Positions 38,617 to 52,261 are shown, counted from the first letter of the stretch. The stretch: DNA of 64,000 nucleotides from Syngnathus acus (GCF_901709675.1 NC_051103.1:8417501-8481500); one strand, 5' to 3'. Program-made: numbers and translations. The notes: generated from the letters alone by a model not told the origin.

Positions 38617-41600
38617 TTCTCTCTTTGTCTTCTTTTCTTTACGAAGGCTTGTATTTCTCGCTCGCCTTTTCTGGACTCCAACATCTTCAGGATGTTGTCT
38701 GGGAATACACATACACGGGTAGACACTAACACAGTGGCGCTACTGTCGGAGCCTCATCTCATGTTTGGTAGGAATGTTATTTGACCTCCAACCACTAAGG
38801 GGCAGTCTATTCAGTTTTGACTTACCTGAGCCATATGTGGGTGGAGCCCAGATAGAAATGGACAGGTGTGACTGATTTAGCAGAAGGAACCATTTTTCGT
38901 TTTGTACTGGAGCAATTTTTGACAGTTATAAAATATAGTTTGTTTACTTTCAAGAAAATTACTATTTGGACATTTTTTTGGGGTGCCGTCCACGCAGTCC
39001 AAAATGTAATCATCAGTTTCTACGAGAGGACATTTGAATGGACGTTGGATCTTCAGAAACCGGCCAAAGTGACATATCTTCGTACAAAGCAAAAGAGCTC
39101 GACCGTACCATTAGGTTTTGGATGCATGAGAGGTAGACGTATTTGAGCCGGGATGGCATCCGGACGAAAGCCCGGTCCGTCTTTTTCTTCCCCTCCTTTT
39201 GCAACTCCAGGTATGTCTTTGAGGGACAGGAAGGCTTCACCTTCAAAGTCATCCATTCTCAAGATGTCATGATCCAGAACCGTCACCACCAGGCAGGCAC
39301 CAGGAGCCTGGCACTGATCCAGTCCAACCAGGCTGTTCATTGATGAGGAAGGGCTGTGAGTTAGAGAGCTCGAAGAAATCATCCCAGCAAAAATGACAAC
39401 GCAACAACTCACAACTCAAAGGCTTCGTCAAAGAGCGGATTGAGATCGCAGCTTTTTATCTGAGTGCAGCGAGGTTCCACGAGCGGGAAGGTGTGGTGCG
39501 GCTCCAGACATAAGCGCACGTACGGATCACTTAAACCTGTGGAGAATTGCATCAAGTGATGATTGTGACAAAGAAAATGGGAGGACCTTTCGGTTGCATT
39601 TTTACCATTGGAATCCATTGGTAGGAGGTTGACTGCGTTCAAAACCTCAACTCTGAGCCTTTGGTCTGATCTTCTGTAGGAGGTTAGAAGAGTGACAGCG
39701 CCGTATTTCTCGCCGCCAACCACTCTCTTGCGGCAGAAAGATGAGGAATGGTTCGAAAGAAGCCGCATTCAAAACATCAATACATCTCAAGGCATCTGAC
39801 CTGCTCCCATATTTTCCCTTGGAGGAACTTGTCCACAAGCTGGTGACTGCTGAGAGAGTGATGAGTCAGGTAGGCCTTGAGAGTCTGAAAGCAGAACAAG
39901 TCATTATTCGGAGTCTGAAATGTGTTTCACCGTGACAGCTCCTCACCTTGTACTCATCCGAGTGGAGGATTTTCAACGGAAGGCCGTTACCCTCGCCGTG
40001 GAAGCATTGCTCCAAGCACTGGAGGACATTTCATTCATTCCAATTGAATCCAAATTTGCAAATGCGGACCGACCGACCGACCGACCGACCGACCTGCAGC
40101 GTGTACAGCAGCCTGTGACAGAACACCGTGAGCCCATCTTGCTGCGAATGCTCGGCGGCCATCTGGTGGAGGATCTTCACCGAGTTGTTCCACAAAGGAG
40201 TCAGGAGGCTGTTGAAGTTCTCTTCAACCAAGTTTTCATTCATGTAATGGAGTTCTTTTTCCAGATAGCGCATAAGAGGAGTTGTGGCCTAAGAATCACA
40301 AGACATGATGGAATGGTGCTACACAAACACAAGTACTGTCCTTACATCTTGGCTGGATTTGGACGGAATCCGGCTTCTGGTCGACATTCCCCTGACATGA
40401 GTCTCGATGTCCGTATTCAACTGAAAAGACCGAAACATGACGAACCCTCCCCAAAAAAAGGCTCTTGCACACATATGGAGCACACACCGTTTTGCTCAGC
40501 GTGTCCAAAGCAGAGCGGATCTCCCGGCCGAGGATGCCCTGCGCTTGCTGCACCTGAGACGGCAGCGTGTTTTGGAACTGACTTTCCCCGATGACGTGTT
40601 GGATGCGTTCCTGAAGCCCCGCCCAATTCAGGTTGGCGGGAAGCCGCGTCAAGACAGAGCGCAGGTACTCCAAGTCGTTCACCACAACACACAGCTTGGA
40701 GAAGAAGGAAGAACTAGAATGTACATTTTCTTTTATAAGTGGTGGAGCAAGTGCTAATCCCGCCCCGCCCTCACCATGTTAATGGCGCTTTCGTGGTCTG
40801 ACTTCTCTGAGAGCATCCTGACTCTGGCTTTCAGACTATGACAGTAGGTCACCACAATCTTGCAAACATCCTGCAGAAAAGAAAGAAAGAAACAAACAAA
40901 AACAAACAGTCCAATTGTAACATTTTCACAAGGAATGCATCAATTGTGCCCATACAAAAGGACTGATTTCAACAACACTGCCATATTGTTTTCAATCGTC
41001 AACACTAGATCTCCTAGAAATATGAATGACATATTCAAGTCCAAATAAGGTCTCAAGTTCAAAGTCCGCGAAATCTTTCCATTTCTTTTGCAGCATGTTT
41101 GCTGTTTAACAAATGAGAAGTGATTTGAAATAGACCTCTGTGATTTTGACCATGAGCATAAACGCCTCCTCAGGGTCAGGCCAGGACATCTGCTCCCAAA
41201 GGTCACACACAGGCTGGATACAAGCAACCAGGTCCACTGCTGACGAACTGTGTTTTACCGGCACTGCGCCCGAGTGCAGAGGCTGGAGCTGAGGGTCATA
41301 TTTAAAAGGTATAAGTATTAGGACGTGTAAAAAAACAAAACAACAACAACAACAACACAAGCAGTAGATGAGTCGATACCTTGTCGACCTTCACCGCCCT
41401 CTCCACCCTGTCCATCGTGGTGTTGAACATCTGCTTGAGCCAGTAAGGCTGCGCCTCTCTGAAGCTCACGTGAAAGTTTGTCAGCTTCAGTAAACCCCTG
41501 AAATGAAACATTGGCTTGTATGGAAAGGATACAGTAGCTCCAGCATTTCTTTGAAAATGAAATCAAATCTGGCATCTGCGTGGCAATTCCGTGATGCAAC

Positions 41601-44600
41601 TGACCTTTTCTGTAAGAAGGCCTTTTCTTTGTGAATGGCTTGCAGGCTCAGGTAAAGTGGAAACAGGCTGTTGGCTAGACTCTGATCAATGTGACCTTCC
41701 GTTTGAGATAAGGTTTCTCTGACTTCTGTAGCAACCTACGGAAATGGGAACAGTCAGCACGGTGGTATTTGGTGCCACGTTTTCTCTCCCGCTTACCAGC
41801 GAGTCGAGCTTCTCGTAGACCGCAGTGAACACATCCACTTGCACCGCACTGTATGTTTGGCGAAAAAAGAGTTCTTTATTCCGACAGTGATCGACCATAA
41901 CTACATCGCAAAGATATTTCCACCAAATCTACAATGGACCTGACAAATGTTCGATTCCAGACATCCTTGTTGAGTTTGATGTCGTCACGTACTTCGTCGA
42001 TCAACCTGGACAAGGCGCCGATGATCTCTGACAGCTCCTGTGTGAGGGCAAGATAAAGGAAGACAATTCATTCAGATCCAGTACAAGAGCTAAATGAGAG
42101 AGAATATGATTCCGACTTTGAGAAAGGAAAAAGGCTTACCTTGGTCATTGGCTGGTGCAGCCCTTTTTTGTTGGTAAACCACTCCTGTGTACCTGTCTGT
42201 TAGAAGAAATCGTTGGAAAATCAACGGATTGATAATCATGTTTCTTTTTGATGATTGTTATTGTTACATACATACCTGGACGGCATCAGCCACCTCATCG
42301 TGCAGTTCAAAATCGGCCGGGTTCATTTTCTGAAATGGCTTTGTCTTACAGATCTGGACTAAGATTCTGCAATTACAAACATTTGTTAGCTGGGCAGGGT
42401 CTGATTATGCCACACCAATTTGTGTACCTGAGCAATGTGTGTAATTTCGGAGTGGCGCTTGGTGTTGGCGGGAAAATGTCTCTGTATTTTGACACCAGAT
42501 GGAGACCGTAATGCAAGAAACGGTGAAGGGAGTCGCCGAGTTCTTGTTTCTGTTGACAGCGTGAAATCCAGTCTTCAATGTCATCATTCAATTCCAAAAG
42601 AGAAGAATTGTGCTTCTTTAGTTTTCCTACCTGTTGCTGCGGCAACTCGTGTTCCTGTTGATGCCAGCGATACTCCACGCAAGTGAGCTGTTGTAGCAGC
42701 AACGACGAGTCCACCTCGACGCTTTGATAAAGTTGACTGTACGCAACCCACTTCCTGTCACCAAGACACACTACGTTGAAAGTCATGAAACGGAAGATTT
42801 TCTTTCCATTTTAGCTGGGATTTGGGGGATCCAAGCCTATTTCAGGGTGGCAGTGCCCCCCCGCCGCGGCCCCCGCCGCGGCCCCCGCCTCTAGCGCCGG
42901 CCGCCAGCGACGTCACAACAATATCCCATCTTGAAATTCGTCTTTCTTTCTTTTAATACGCAACCAACTTTTGCTTCTGTGACGATTTGGGCGAAAAGAT
43001 CTTTTCTACGTATACGTGTATCGAGTGCCGCTTACTTACGCCAGATCTTGCAGGAAAGGTGAGAGGTCAGTCTGTGCAGCATAGTGCTCCAGGAGAGTTT
43101 GAGCTTCACCACACAATTCCCCTTTCCATGGAGCGGAAGTCTAAAAGCAAGCAATGAAACTCGATGTGGCATACGCAATCTGAATTTGAAAGAGAACGGA
43201 AACAGGCTTTACCTTTTGCTTGGAAATGTAAGACAGAACAAAGCGTTGCAGGATTCCACAGTAGTTGATGTAAGCGTTTCGACCTGGGCTCAGCGCGTCA
43301 TCTCTCTGCCGGTCACGTGACACAATACGATGGCTATCAATAACCAAGAATGGTCCCGAAGGGTGAGTGCGCTCAATTGAATTGAAGTTCTTATTTGGTT
43401 TGCGGCCAATCGTATACATCAACAAGTGTTGGTGAGTATCGGTACCAGGTATCGGTACTCGCCGCACCGTTTTATGGATGAACTTGAGGTTCAGGTGACA
43501 TCGGCCTCGATCAGGGTACGTCTCCGTTCTCGGCTCCAGAATGTACCAGTCGTCCTCGGTACAATGGAGGTCCTGAAATGAAATCATTTGTCAAGTGAGG
43601 CCAAAAGAGAGAGGGAAACATTCACCACCTGAAGTTTGATGACAATTTTCCCCAGAAAGTCATCCGTTCCTTTTTCCTTTTTGACCTCCTTTATAATTCT
43701 GAGAAAAAAGCAAAAGAGGTTTTCCATTTGATTGAATTTTCAGGCGTGATTTGTAAACCGAGTACACCACCTGCTTAAACTGGAAAAACTAGTTGTGATC
43801 TCCTCGAGTTTTTGACCGAGTGACACCTCCTCATCTTTATCCCTGCAACGAGGATGAGCTGATTTGAGCTTTTTTTTTTTTTCTTCTCTCAACTGAACAA
43901 AGCAACAGGTGGTGTTTTTATTTTTTCATACCACATCTCAAGGTGAAAGCTGGCCCCCGCGATGTCTTCAAACTCCCTGAATTAGAAAAGCTGAATCACA
44001 CACAAGAAGTAAGATTCTCCTACGAAGCAATGCGTTGAAGTCTCACAGTAGAAATGTCTGGTTCCAAATTGGATTGAGAGTCTGCTTCTTGATGTGGGTC
44101 TGATAAATCTTATCAGCCGACACGGCATCCTTGACCACGTATTTCGAGGCCTTGACTCTGGAACGATGTGTACGCCGCTCTTCTTCGTCCTCCAGTATGC
44201 TCAGCAAGCAGTACGGGTCACTTAAACCTGGTCACGGAGAGATGTTTTGATGTTGCTTTCCGTTTGATGCAAAAACATGTTGGTTTGCCTTGACTTCCTT
44301 CCTTCCTCTTTAAATGCCGTGAGGTGGCGTGTGAACTCACCACTAATATCTTTTCCCAGAATTCCTCTGGCTTCCTTTACAGTGGCCATTAGGCAGTAGA
44401 CAGGTGGCTGGAAATTTCAAACTACAATTCAGTTGTGAATAGAAACTTCAAAGTAACAAGAAATGGCAGCAAAGAATTGTCTTTTGTTTTAATGTCGTCT
44501 GGAGATTTCTCACCTCTGAATGTTGTACTTTCTCCATCAGAGATTTGTGCTCAGATTCTGTCATTGTGAGAGCCTGGTAAAAAAAACAACTATTTTTGGA

Positions 44601-46078
44601 ATAGTTTTGTGCATTTATTCACTTTTATGGACAAAACTACAGAACGCTTCACCCGAAAGCCGGGTGTGAGTAAGAATAACGGTCACCTCTTTGATATATT
44701 GATGAAGTTGGCTATCGGCAAAGACCTCAGTTGCTGCCACTTTTCCCATCTTATGTGCAATGGTGTACAACAACTCCTTATACAGAGGGTTGAGCTTGAA
44801 ACAGAAGCAAAAGCAAATCACCCAATATTAAAATGCACAGTTCAGTCCCAAATGACATACCTCCACCTGTTTGATGTGACGGGCTTTCTCTTCGGGGTTT
44901 TCGTCATCCTTCAAATCCTGAAAGGTAAACAAGCACATCAAAGAAATAGCTGGACACTATTGGAATTGTGTGGTGTTGTTGTTGTTGTTGTTGTTGTTTT
45001 ACCCTCCTGTATCGTATCTTTCTTGTCTGCCCCAGTTTACGCGCATGGCCCGGCGAATACTAGCAAGGACAAAATCATTTTAAAAAGGCACTGGAATGGC
45101 GGAATTGATATTGCGCACTGCGCAGTGAGCGCTGTTACAACAAATGTTTCCTAACAGTTTTACCTGCTTGATACTTGAAAGGCCACCATTCTGTAAAATC
45201 GGATACAAGGAGGACTATTCAAATACAGGACGTAATAATTGAGGAGTCAACATTTGTATTGCTATATTTGTGTTCAACTAGGAAGATTTATTTATCTTTT
45301 GATCAGAGCATCTGTTGCAAACTTCCTTTTTTGGCCGATTATGAAACTAAAAGTGAGGCAACTATGAGCTGACAATATTCAACAAAGAGAAAGAGTCAAG
45401 TCAAATGTATCAACCGACATTTAAAAAATATATACGTATATTTATATGTATTATGTGTAGTACTAAAAATAGACTGCTTCCACTCTGCATCATCTGATCA
45501 GAACTCACATCCTGAAATAAAAGTGAGTCATAGTGTCAAAAAAGATGCCATTCACAAGCAAGGAAAGGCTATTTTTGTCTGTGAGAAAATGTCTTTAAAG
45601 AACAAACAAGAACTGTCAAGCCAATTAGATTACAAATCTGGAGATGGCATAGAAAAAAGCGGTTGCTAAAAAGGAATTTACTGAATAGTTGTGATGCATG
45701 ATGAGATTGGTTGGAAAATCGATTTGAATGTACTTACGACATGTGTTTTTTACAAATAGTGTTTTAGCTAGTAACTCAGATTTTGATATTTCAAATGATG
45801 TCCAATTTTTGCATCATTGAGATTTGGCACCTTTTTTACACTGCTAAATCTACTTTGTACACTTTTACACAAAATGTACCCCTCTTTGCTCTTTTTAATA
45901 CGTACTGTATATTGTCCACAGTGCACTGAAGTACTGAAATCACTTGTAGTTTTTGAAGAATGACTATTATTATATCTCTATTCACAGACTTGCAGTTTTG
46001 AACAATGACAATTCTTACTTGTTCGGGTGTTTTGAGTAGATGGTCCACTGAGCTGACGGTCTCCCTTTGACTTGACAT
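38589..46078 (-). CDS. unc13d: UNC13D (Munc13-4)
   Basis: Priming factor that brings lytic and secretory granules to fusion through Rab27a and SNAREs in immune cells and platelets. The best start is ATG at 46078 ([20 protein letters not shown]). N-terminal exons 45190-45164, 45059-45003 and 44917-44861 give a basic Rab27-binding-like stretch ([11 protein letters not shown]). C2A (about 44410-43480) has [30 protein letters not shown] and [15 protein letters not shown]. The MHD/MUN region spans 43.2-40.0 kb ([32 protein letters not shown] in part). C2B (about 39760-39060) has [45 protein letters not shown] and [15 protein letters not shown]. The last exon 38698-38589 ends with a charged [15 protein letters not shown] segment. 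Calcium-binding aspartates are present in both C2 domains. Many exons were checked, but not every splice site. Confidence 0.95.
42855..42916 (+). repeat. GC-rich insertion with CCGCCGCGGCCC repeat in unc13d intron
   Basis: About 60 bases of almost pure C and G with the unit CCGCCGCGGCCC, ending at agcgacgtcac, in otherwise AT-rich intron sequence. Composition is unlike anything else in the gene. Confidence 0.8.
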
Positions 46079-46988
46079 TGATGAGCTGCCAGTGTGTCCT
46101 GCATTCACGAGTGACAATACATGAGCAAGGTTTTTGACAAAACTGCCACGCAGGAAGTCATCACTTCCTGTAAAAATGTGCTAGCACATATGACTGTGAC
46201 GATCCAAACACTGTCCTACGTTGTGCCTGAATGTGTTTCATGTTTGTGTGGGAAAACACAATCATATCAGAGTCAGAGTCAGAGTCAGCTTTATTTGACT
46301 CCGTCCGTGTTCAAAGCAAATCCCATACCACGAAAGGCACACTTTTGGGATGCAAAATGTCAGGTGCTCTGCAGAGAAGGCCATCAACATAGTCATAGTT
46401 GTGTGGAAACGCCGTTGTTAATGTTCTATCGAGTTGTGGGCCTCTCCAGTTAAGCATAGCCTATTAGAATGAATGAAGATGATAATAATGATGAAGATCA
46501 AGAAAGAAAGGTTTAGACAACCATTTGGATCCCTGAGGAAAGTCTTATCAGTGCATAGGGTAGCCAGGCAAGAATAATTTTTGTTGTAAGTAAATCTTTC
46601 TCGATTTCTTTTGCACTATTTGGCAAATTTTATGGGGATAAGCGCTTTGGAAGATGAATAATAATAACAATAATAAAATTATAATCATAATATTTATTAT
46701 TATAGATTATTTGAGATCTAATGGCACAAAGGACAACATTTGTCATTTTGAAAAGACTCAACTCCAACTTTATTGATAGGGGATCTTTGGACACAAGCGT
46801 CCCGGGTGACGTCATCGTGACGAAAGATGTGGGCGGTTCCCTCGACTGTCTTACGCGCAGGTGCAGCACTGAAGTTAGCGGCGTAAACATCTTCCCAAAT
46901 TTTGGTTTTCCTTCACGTTTTAACCCTATCAAGGTTGGAGACAGGCCTGTTGTGATCCATTTACGAGAGAGGAGGCCCGCCCGTCGAC
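46079..46988. promoter_or_regulatory. unc13d-wbp2 bidirectional promoter region
   Basis: Starts of unc13d (minus) and wbp2 (plus) are 0.9 kb apart. A perfect CRE, TGACGTCA, is at 46807-46814, followed by cgtgacg, about 175 bases before the wbp2 ATG. At 46263-46300 a GAGTCA run followed by agctttattt looks like a fish retroposon tail on the minus strand. No coding exon between the two start codons. Confidence 0.5.
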
Positions 46989-48973
46989 ATGACTCTCAAC
47001 CAGAACCATTCGGAGTCCGGTGGAGTCATTATCAACAACAGTGAAAGGTAGCAATTAACGATGTGTGTAACGGGCTAGCTAGCCAACACCGCTAACGTAA
47101 ATAGTCGACTGTATAATGGACTAGATAAATGTCACTTTGCGCACATAGATAGTCTTCAGAGGCACCACTCACTTGGAGTGACGCATTTCAGAGTCGGCTA
47201 GCTTACTTTTCCCATGAGCTCACCACATACGTCAACATTTTGTTCCAACAGCGTGCTGACTGACACATGTAACATGTGCTATTCGATTGACTAAATCCAA
47301 TCGAAGAGTTAAACCGTGTTACAACAAAGACGTCATGGGGACTCGAACATCAGGCTTCAAAAGAGTCAATGCAGAATCTTCTAGAAGCAAGCAGAACAGC
47401 TCCTTAACAGCTGATCCAGAATCAGATTAGTATGATCTGGAAGGAGATCGAATCTAATCCTTTTAGAGAACTCCAAAGTGATGCAGTGTTTGGTCACCTG
47501 GCAATTGCACACTTATCCCCGTTATGTAATCATCTCATTTTTAATTCATCATTGCAGTCATTTGTAATGTAACCAAGAGCTTCTCAATGTGAGTGAGTGA
47601 GTGAGTGAGTGAGTGAGTGAGTGAGTGAGTGAGTGAGTGAGTGAGTGAGTGAGTGAGTGAGTGAGTGAGTGAGTGAGTGAACCCTAACCCTAACCCTTTC
47701 GGAATGATACAATAATAATTCTTGTGTTGGCGTCAGCGTTTTGATGAATCATGACAACGTGGAGCTGGCCTTCTGCGATGCGGATGGCTTACCTGAGGCC
47801 TTCAGAAAAAGCAAGAAGGGCAGCATTTACCTGACTCCATACAGGGTGAGATCAAATACATCTGAACGGTATTTCTTCCAGTGCATTTGAATAGTTCTCT
47901 TCTGTTTCAGGTGATCTTTGTGGCTAAAAGTCGAGATGCACTCAGGTCTTTCATGATGCCTTTCTATTTGATGAAAGGCTGCGAGGTCAAGCAACCTGTA
48001 CTTGGGGCAAATTACATCAAGGGGACCATCAGCGCCGAGCCCGGAGGTCGGTTTCCAAGTGACCGGCAAAAGGTTGTACTTTTATTTCATTCCATTCATT
48101 GTGTCGGTGTTGTTTGCGCGTGCGCGCAGGTGGATGGGAGGGCAGCGTGAGCTTCAAGTTGGTCTTTGCTGCGGGTGGAGCCATCGAGTTTGGGCAATAC
48201 ATGCTGGAGGTTGCCACTCAGGGTGAGGACACCAAATGTGCCACTATTTCCGTCGTGATTCTTGACAGAATAGCCATAGCGTGAATGCTTTTGTGAACAG
48301 CTTCCAGAGGTCAGCCGGTCATTGCAGGCTTTGGCGGCGGATGTCCTTTCATTGCTAACGGAGCCTACGCTTATCCGCCTCCCCCTTCCAACGGGGAGTA
48401 TCCCGCCGCCGGACCCCCGCCGTGCTACGCCTACCCCAACGTGCCTCCTCCAGGTAGCTTCTCAGACAACCCCCCCCAAAAAGTGAGTCCCGCTATTCTG
48501 CTACTTTCTGCACCACGCAGATGGCTTCTACCCCAACCCTCCGGCGTTCAATAACTCCGCAGCCTACATGGCTCCGCCTCCGTATTCATCCGCTCTGGGT
48601 CAGCAGCCCCCGCACCACCCCGAAGGCCCCTCATCGGCCGCCGGTGAGTGTCCACCGGAGATTTAGCCGAAAGCGTGCCGTTCCACAATCTTTTTTTTTG
48701 TTTGTTTTTTGTCTTCCCAGCCGAGGCTAAAGCAGCCGAAGCCGCCGCAGCCGGTGCTGCCAGCTATTCCACGCGGCCCCCGACACACGTGTACTTGCCA
48801 GAGGTAAGCCTCGCAACAACGTAAGGTACTTTGTGAAATTCAAAAAAAGAATGTGGTTGTATTGGTAAGTCCATTTTGTATCACTGATCACCTGATATGT
48901 TTGTTTCTTTTTCTTTTGTGTGCAGGATAAGCCTCCCCCCTACTCTCCTCCGGAAGACAAAAAGAACCAGTAG
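46989..48973 (+). CDS. wbp2: WW domain-binding protein 2
   Basis: Transcription co-activator partner of YAP/TAZ and other WW-domain proteins, also involved in hormone-receptor signalling. Starts [19 protein letters not shown] at 46989. Exon 1 is 46989-47047, exon 2 is 47737-47845, and further exons begin at 47911, about 48130 and about 48300. The N-terminal half is the GRAM domain: [72 protein letters not shown] and AGGAIEFGQ. The C-terminal half is proline-rich with PY-type motifs (PPPY) in [10 protein letters not shown] and at the end in [15 protein letters not shown], followed by TAG. An [16 protein letters not shown] stretch matches the alanine-rich segment of human WBP2. Intron 1 contains a GTGA array. 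Confidence 0.97.
47590..47697 (+). repeat. GTGA array joined to telomere-like CCCTAA units
   Basis: About 23 GTGA units (47590-47680) run directly into accctaaccctaaccct (47681-47697), close to three vertebrate telomere units. Located in wbp2 intron 1. Confidence 0.9.
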
Positions 48974-50305
48974 ACCTCATTTACTTTCACACATTTCAAT
49001 TTCATTTGTTCAGGTCTTTCCTTCTTTTCTTGACTTCCGATCGTTCTTGTCAATTACCCTTTCCTTCATTCTCATTCTAACCCTTTGAAGCGATTGAATA
49101 GTGGCTAAAAATGAATGAGAAAAGCTATTATTTATTATGATGATTAATGTGCTGCAAGATTCTCTCTGCTTCATGTAGCTTTGCTATCTGTGACTCGTGT
49201 AACGTACTGCACAGTACAACTAGCAATCGGCTATGACTGAATTTTATAGTACGCTTTGCTCTGCCAATCAATCCAGTGAGCGAAATGAAGTCGTTCTTTT
49301 TTTTTTTTTTTTTTTTACCATTTAACTGTATATATGTAGAAGATAATATATAGCTTGTCACACTCCAAGGCATCACCCTGCTTTGGATGAGAGGACGGCA
49401 TAGATTAGAGTGAGTCAGTGAGTCCCTGATCCAGGATTAAGATCAGACACTGAGAAGCCACGTACAGACACCATAGATTATGTTGTCAAAAAGCAAAGCA
49501 AAGCACAGGACGAACCCAATCAAAAGTCATGATCGAAAGTAGCGTGGATTCGGGTAGCAAGTTTTTGTCAGAGGTAATTCCTACTCCAGTCATTTGTGTA
49601 CTGTACGTTAGACGCGGCCGGTACCTTGCTCATCTCTGGGCTCGCTCGCTCGCTCAGGCATGGCTCAAAGTATAAAGAAACTTACAAATGATCAATGACA
49701 GTTAACAGGCATTTATTAAACGGATGCTGTTTAAATGTGTCATTCAAGTGTGATTTTTATGTTTTAAATTTCATCTGAAAGCAGGAGGCATGGTTGTGCC
49801 TCAAGGCCTCAGCCTTGGAAACTGTCAAACTGAAATCTTCTGCCACACATTTGTGCAAAATTGCCAAATAGCGATTGACCATTTAAAGATGCGAGCATCA
49901 AAAAGACATGTTACACTTCAAAACGAGTCACGTGTATATACAGAATTAGCGTTAAAAAATGGGATTTGTGGTGTGCTTGAACGTTAAAAAAAAAAAAAAA
50001 AAAAAAGTTGCGCTTCACTTAAAACACAATTTATAAAAGGGAGTATATGAAAAGCAAGACTCCCCATTTGTAAACAGAACACTCCATCGTGGAAGAAATC
50101 GGAAAAGCATTTGCTAGAATGGGAGAATGAAATTTGTGCCACCAGAATGGGAATAATCTGCTTGTTTACCTAGCGACTATTTGTTCTTGGGACTCTATCT
50201 CGCTAACTAAAAGGTGCTTTTTACAACTTGCTGTCTTCATGCATTTTGACGAATTCAGCAGGAATGAAATAGTTATTGTCAGAAAGCAAAACAAGTTCTT
50301 TGCAC
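48974..50305. other. wbp2 and trim65 3' untranslated regions, tail-to-tail
   Basis: AT-rich non-coding sequence between two convergent stop codons. TTTATT at 49712-49717 is an AATAAA on the minus strand and may end the trim65 transcript. An A run of about 22 bases is at 49986-50007 and a T run at 49297-49317. No exon or RNA gene seen. Confidence 0.5.
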
Positions 50306-52261
50306 TCATATAGAGCATAGCGTGATGCTGACGCCTTCTCCTATCCAGCAAGCGGGGAAGAGCTCCTGGTTGAAGGCACAGTGGAAGGTGTGCAACCTGA
50401 CGTCTCCATCTCCGTAAAAGGTGAGCGCGCCCGCATCGTAGTCCAGCAACATGCCGACGCGGCCGTGCTGATGAGAAGATCCCACCAGGGTCTCCTTGCG
50501 ACCGTTGTGCCAGGCGTTGAGCTGCTTCTCGTCCAGCTGCAGACTCCAGGACACTTCGTTCATTCCCAGCATGCACCTCCGGCCCTTCTCTTTTCTGGGG
50601 ATGGTGCTGTAGGTGACCTGAGGAGAACAGGAGGAGGAAAACCTTGGACTCTCTCAGAGCAGCACATTTGAAAGATGCTGACTTGCCATGTGCCTACCCC
50701 CAGGTAGGCCCACGGTTTGGAGACCTCCAGCTCCCAGTAGTGCTGGCCGTGTTTGAAGCCCTGGCTACACAGCACCTGCCAGGTGTGGTCAAATCGAGCT
50801 TGGTGCTCGACCACGTGACGCAGCCCTGAAGTCAGGTGCTCGGCTCTCCGGTTCTCTCGGGACAATACCAGATGGCTATTGGCCGTGCTGGGGTCAAACG
50901 TCAGCGAGCATCTGTCTAGGGGTGCGGAAGACAAGAACATGTTGGGTTTTTTTTAATGTGCCTTTGAGGTGGTGAACTTACAAGCACTGAGGCCCTCCTT
51001 CCCATCAGGGTGGCTCGGAGCAGCTGGACTTGGAACCACAGCCAGAATGGGCCTCTTCTCCTGAGGGGAACCTGGTGGACAATACACAGACAATAAGGCG
51101 GAGGAGAGAATGAGGTCAGCTGAATTCTTCGGCTTTACCTTCTATGTCCTGACCCACAACGGCGCAGACGGCTCTTTCGAGGTCCTCGACCACCAGCTTG
51201 GAGATTCGGCTCAGTGCCTCCGTGATGCCGCTTAGGCGATCCTGCAGGTGGGGCGTGAAGTCTGAAGAGACTTTCTTGAGGTGTGGAACTTCAATGAGCA
51301 TTGATTCCTATTGGAAGAGATGCCGTTCATGATGACGATGATCATTTGGGACAGCAAAGTCATCCCCAAACCTTGATGAGCTCTGTATCGGAGAGGTTGT
51401 GCAGGGCTGCGATCTTAGCCTGGCTGGCCCTCAGCTTCTGGGCGTTCTCCTCCAGGTCAGAGAGACGCGACGTAGCCTCCGAGATGGCCGCCTCTTTCTG
51501 CTGCTCCATGAAGCGCTCGGTGGCCTCTTGCCGCTCAGCCAATATTTTTATCACGCTGGAAAATTTGGCTGTGACCCGATTGGATGTCTGCTGCACGGTC
51601 TCCTGAAAAATTTCAAAAGAACACAATGTAGGGAGAATGTATACGTGAGCTATGATGAAAGGAAGGCATTACCTTCGCTTGGTTGATGTTTTCAGTTAGT
51701 TTGATAATACTTTGCGTGGTTTCTTCAATGAGCTTTGTCACCTCCTCATTCTTCTTCTCCAGTAACAGCTGTGGATTAAAAAAAAAGAGTTTTAATCGGT
51801 AGCATGTGTCAGTTGTGCTAACCACGACAAAGGTGTACCTTTTGGTTGTTCTTTTCCGCCTCCAACAAAGCCATGTCATGCTTTTTGCACTCTCTGATGG
51901 CACACTCGCAGCACACTGACATTTTATCCTGCTTGCAGTAATAAACTAGAGGCTTATGATGCTGATCACAAAGCATGGATCCACCACCTTCATCCTTTCT
52001 GCAATCTTTGCAAGATGGTGCAATGTTGCTGTTTGCAGCTTCAGTCAGCTGGGACAAGGACACGTTACGCTTCACAGTGGGCCTGGTGGCAAACTTCTCA
52101 TTGCAGATGGGACAGTCAGGTCCAATATCTGACTGGCTTTTAGTGTCCCAATGGGTAGTGATGCATCTCTCACAGAACGAGTGTCCACACGGGATGGTGG
52201 CAGGAATATGAAAGGGCTCTAAGCATATGGCACAGGTCAAGTTTGAGCTCTGAGAATCCAT
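50306..52261 (-). CDS. trim65: TRIM65-like E3 ubiquitin ligase
   Basis: RING-type ubiquitin ligase; mammalian TRIM65 acts in MDA5 antiviral signalling and microRNA-pathway turnover. Seven exons: 52261-51839, 51768-51673, 51602-51372, 51308-51139, 51071-50982, 50915-50698 and 50617-50306. Exon 1 carries the RING (CAICLEPFHIPATIPCGHSF, CERCIT, CPICNEKF) and a B-box-like CKDC ... LCDQHHKPLVYYCKQDKMSV ... CCECAIRECKKHD. Exons 2-4 are a coiled coil (EEVTKLIEETTQSIIKLTEN). The last two exons are a B30.2/SPRY domain: SLTFDPSTANSHLVLSREN, FKHGQHYWELEVSKPWAYLG, LNAWHNGRKE, VGMLLDYDAGALTFYGDGD and LFPACWIGEG. The exon layout and the place beside mrpl38 match human TRIM65. Fish TRIM families are large, so the one-to-one orthology rests on synteny and on the AWHNG and LTFDP blocks. 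Confidence 0.88.

Noticed and set aside
39920-40594. Plus-strand frame of 224 codons within unc13d
   Set aside because: Lies antisense to unc13d exons of the MUN region whose minus-strand frame matches the family.
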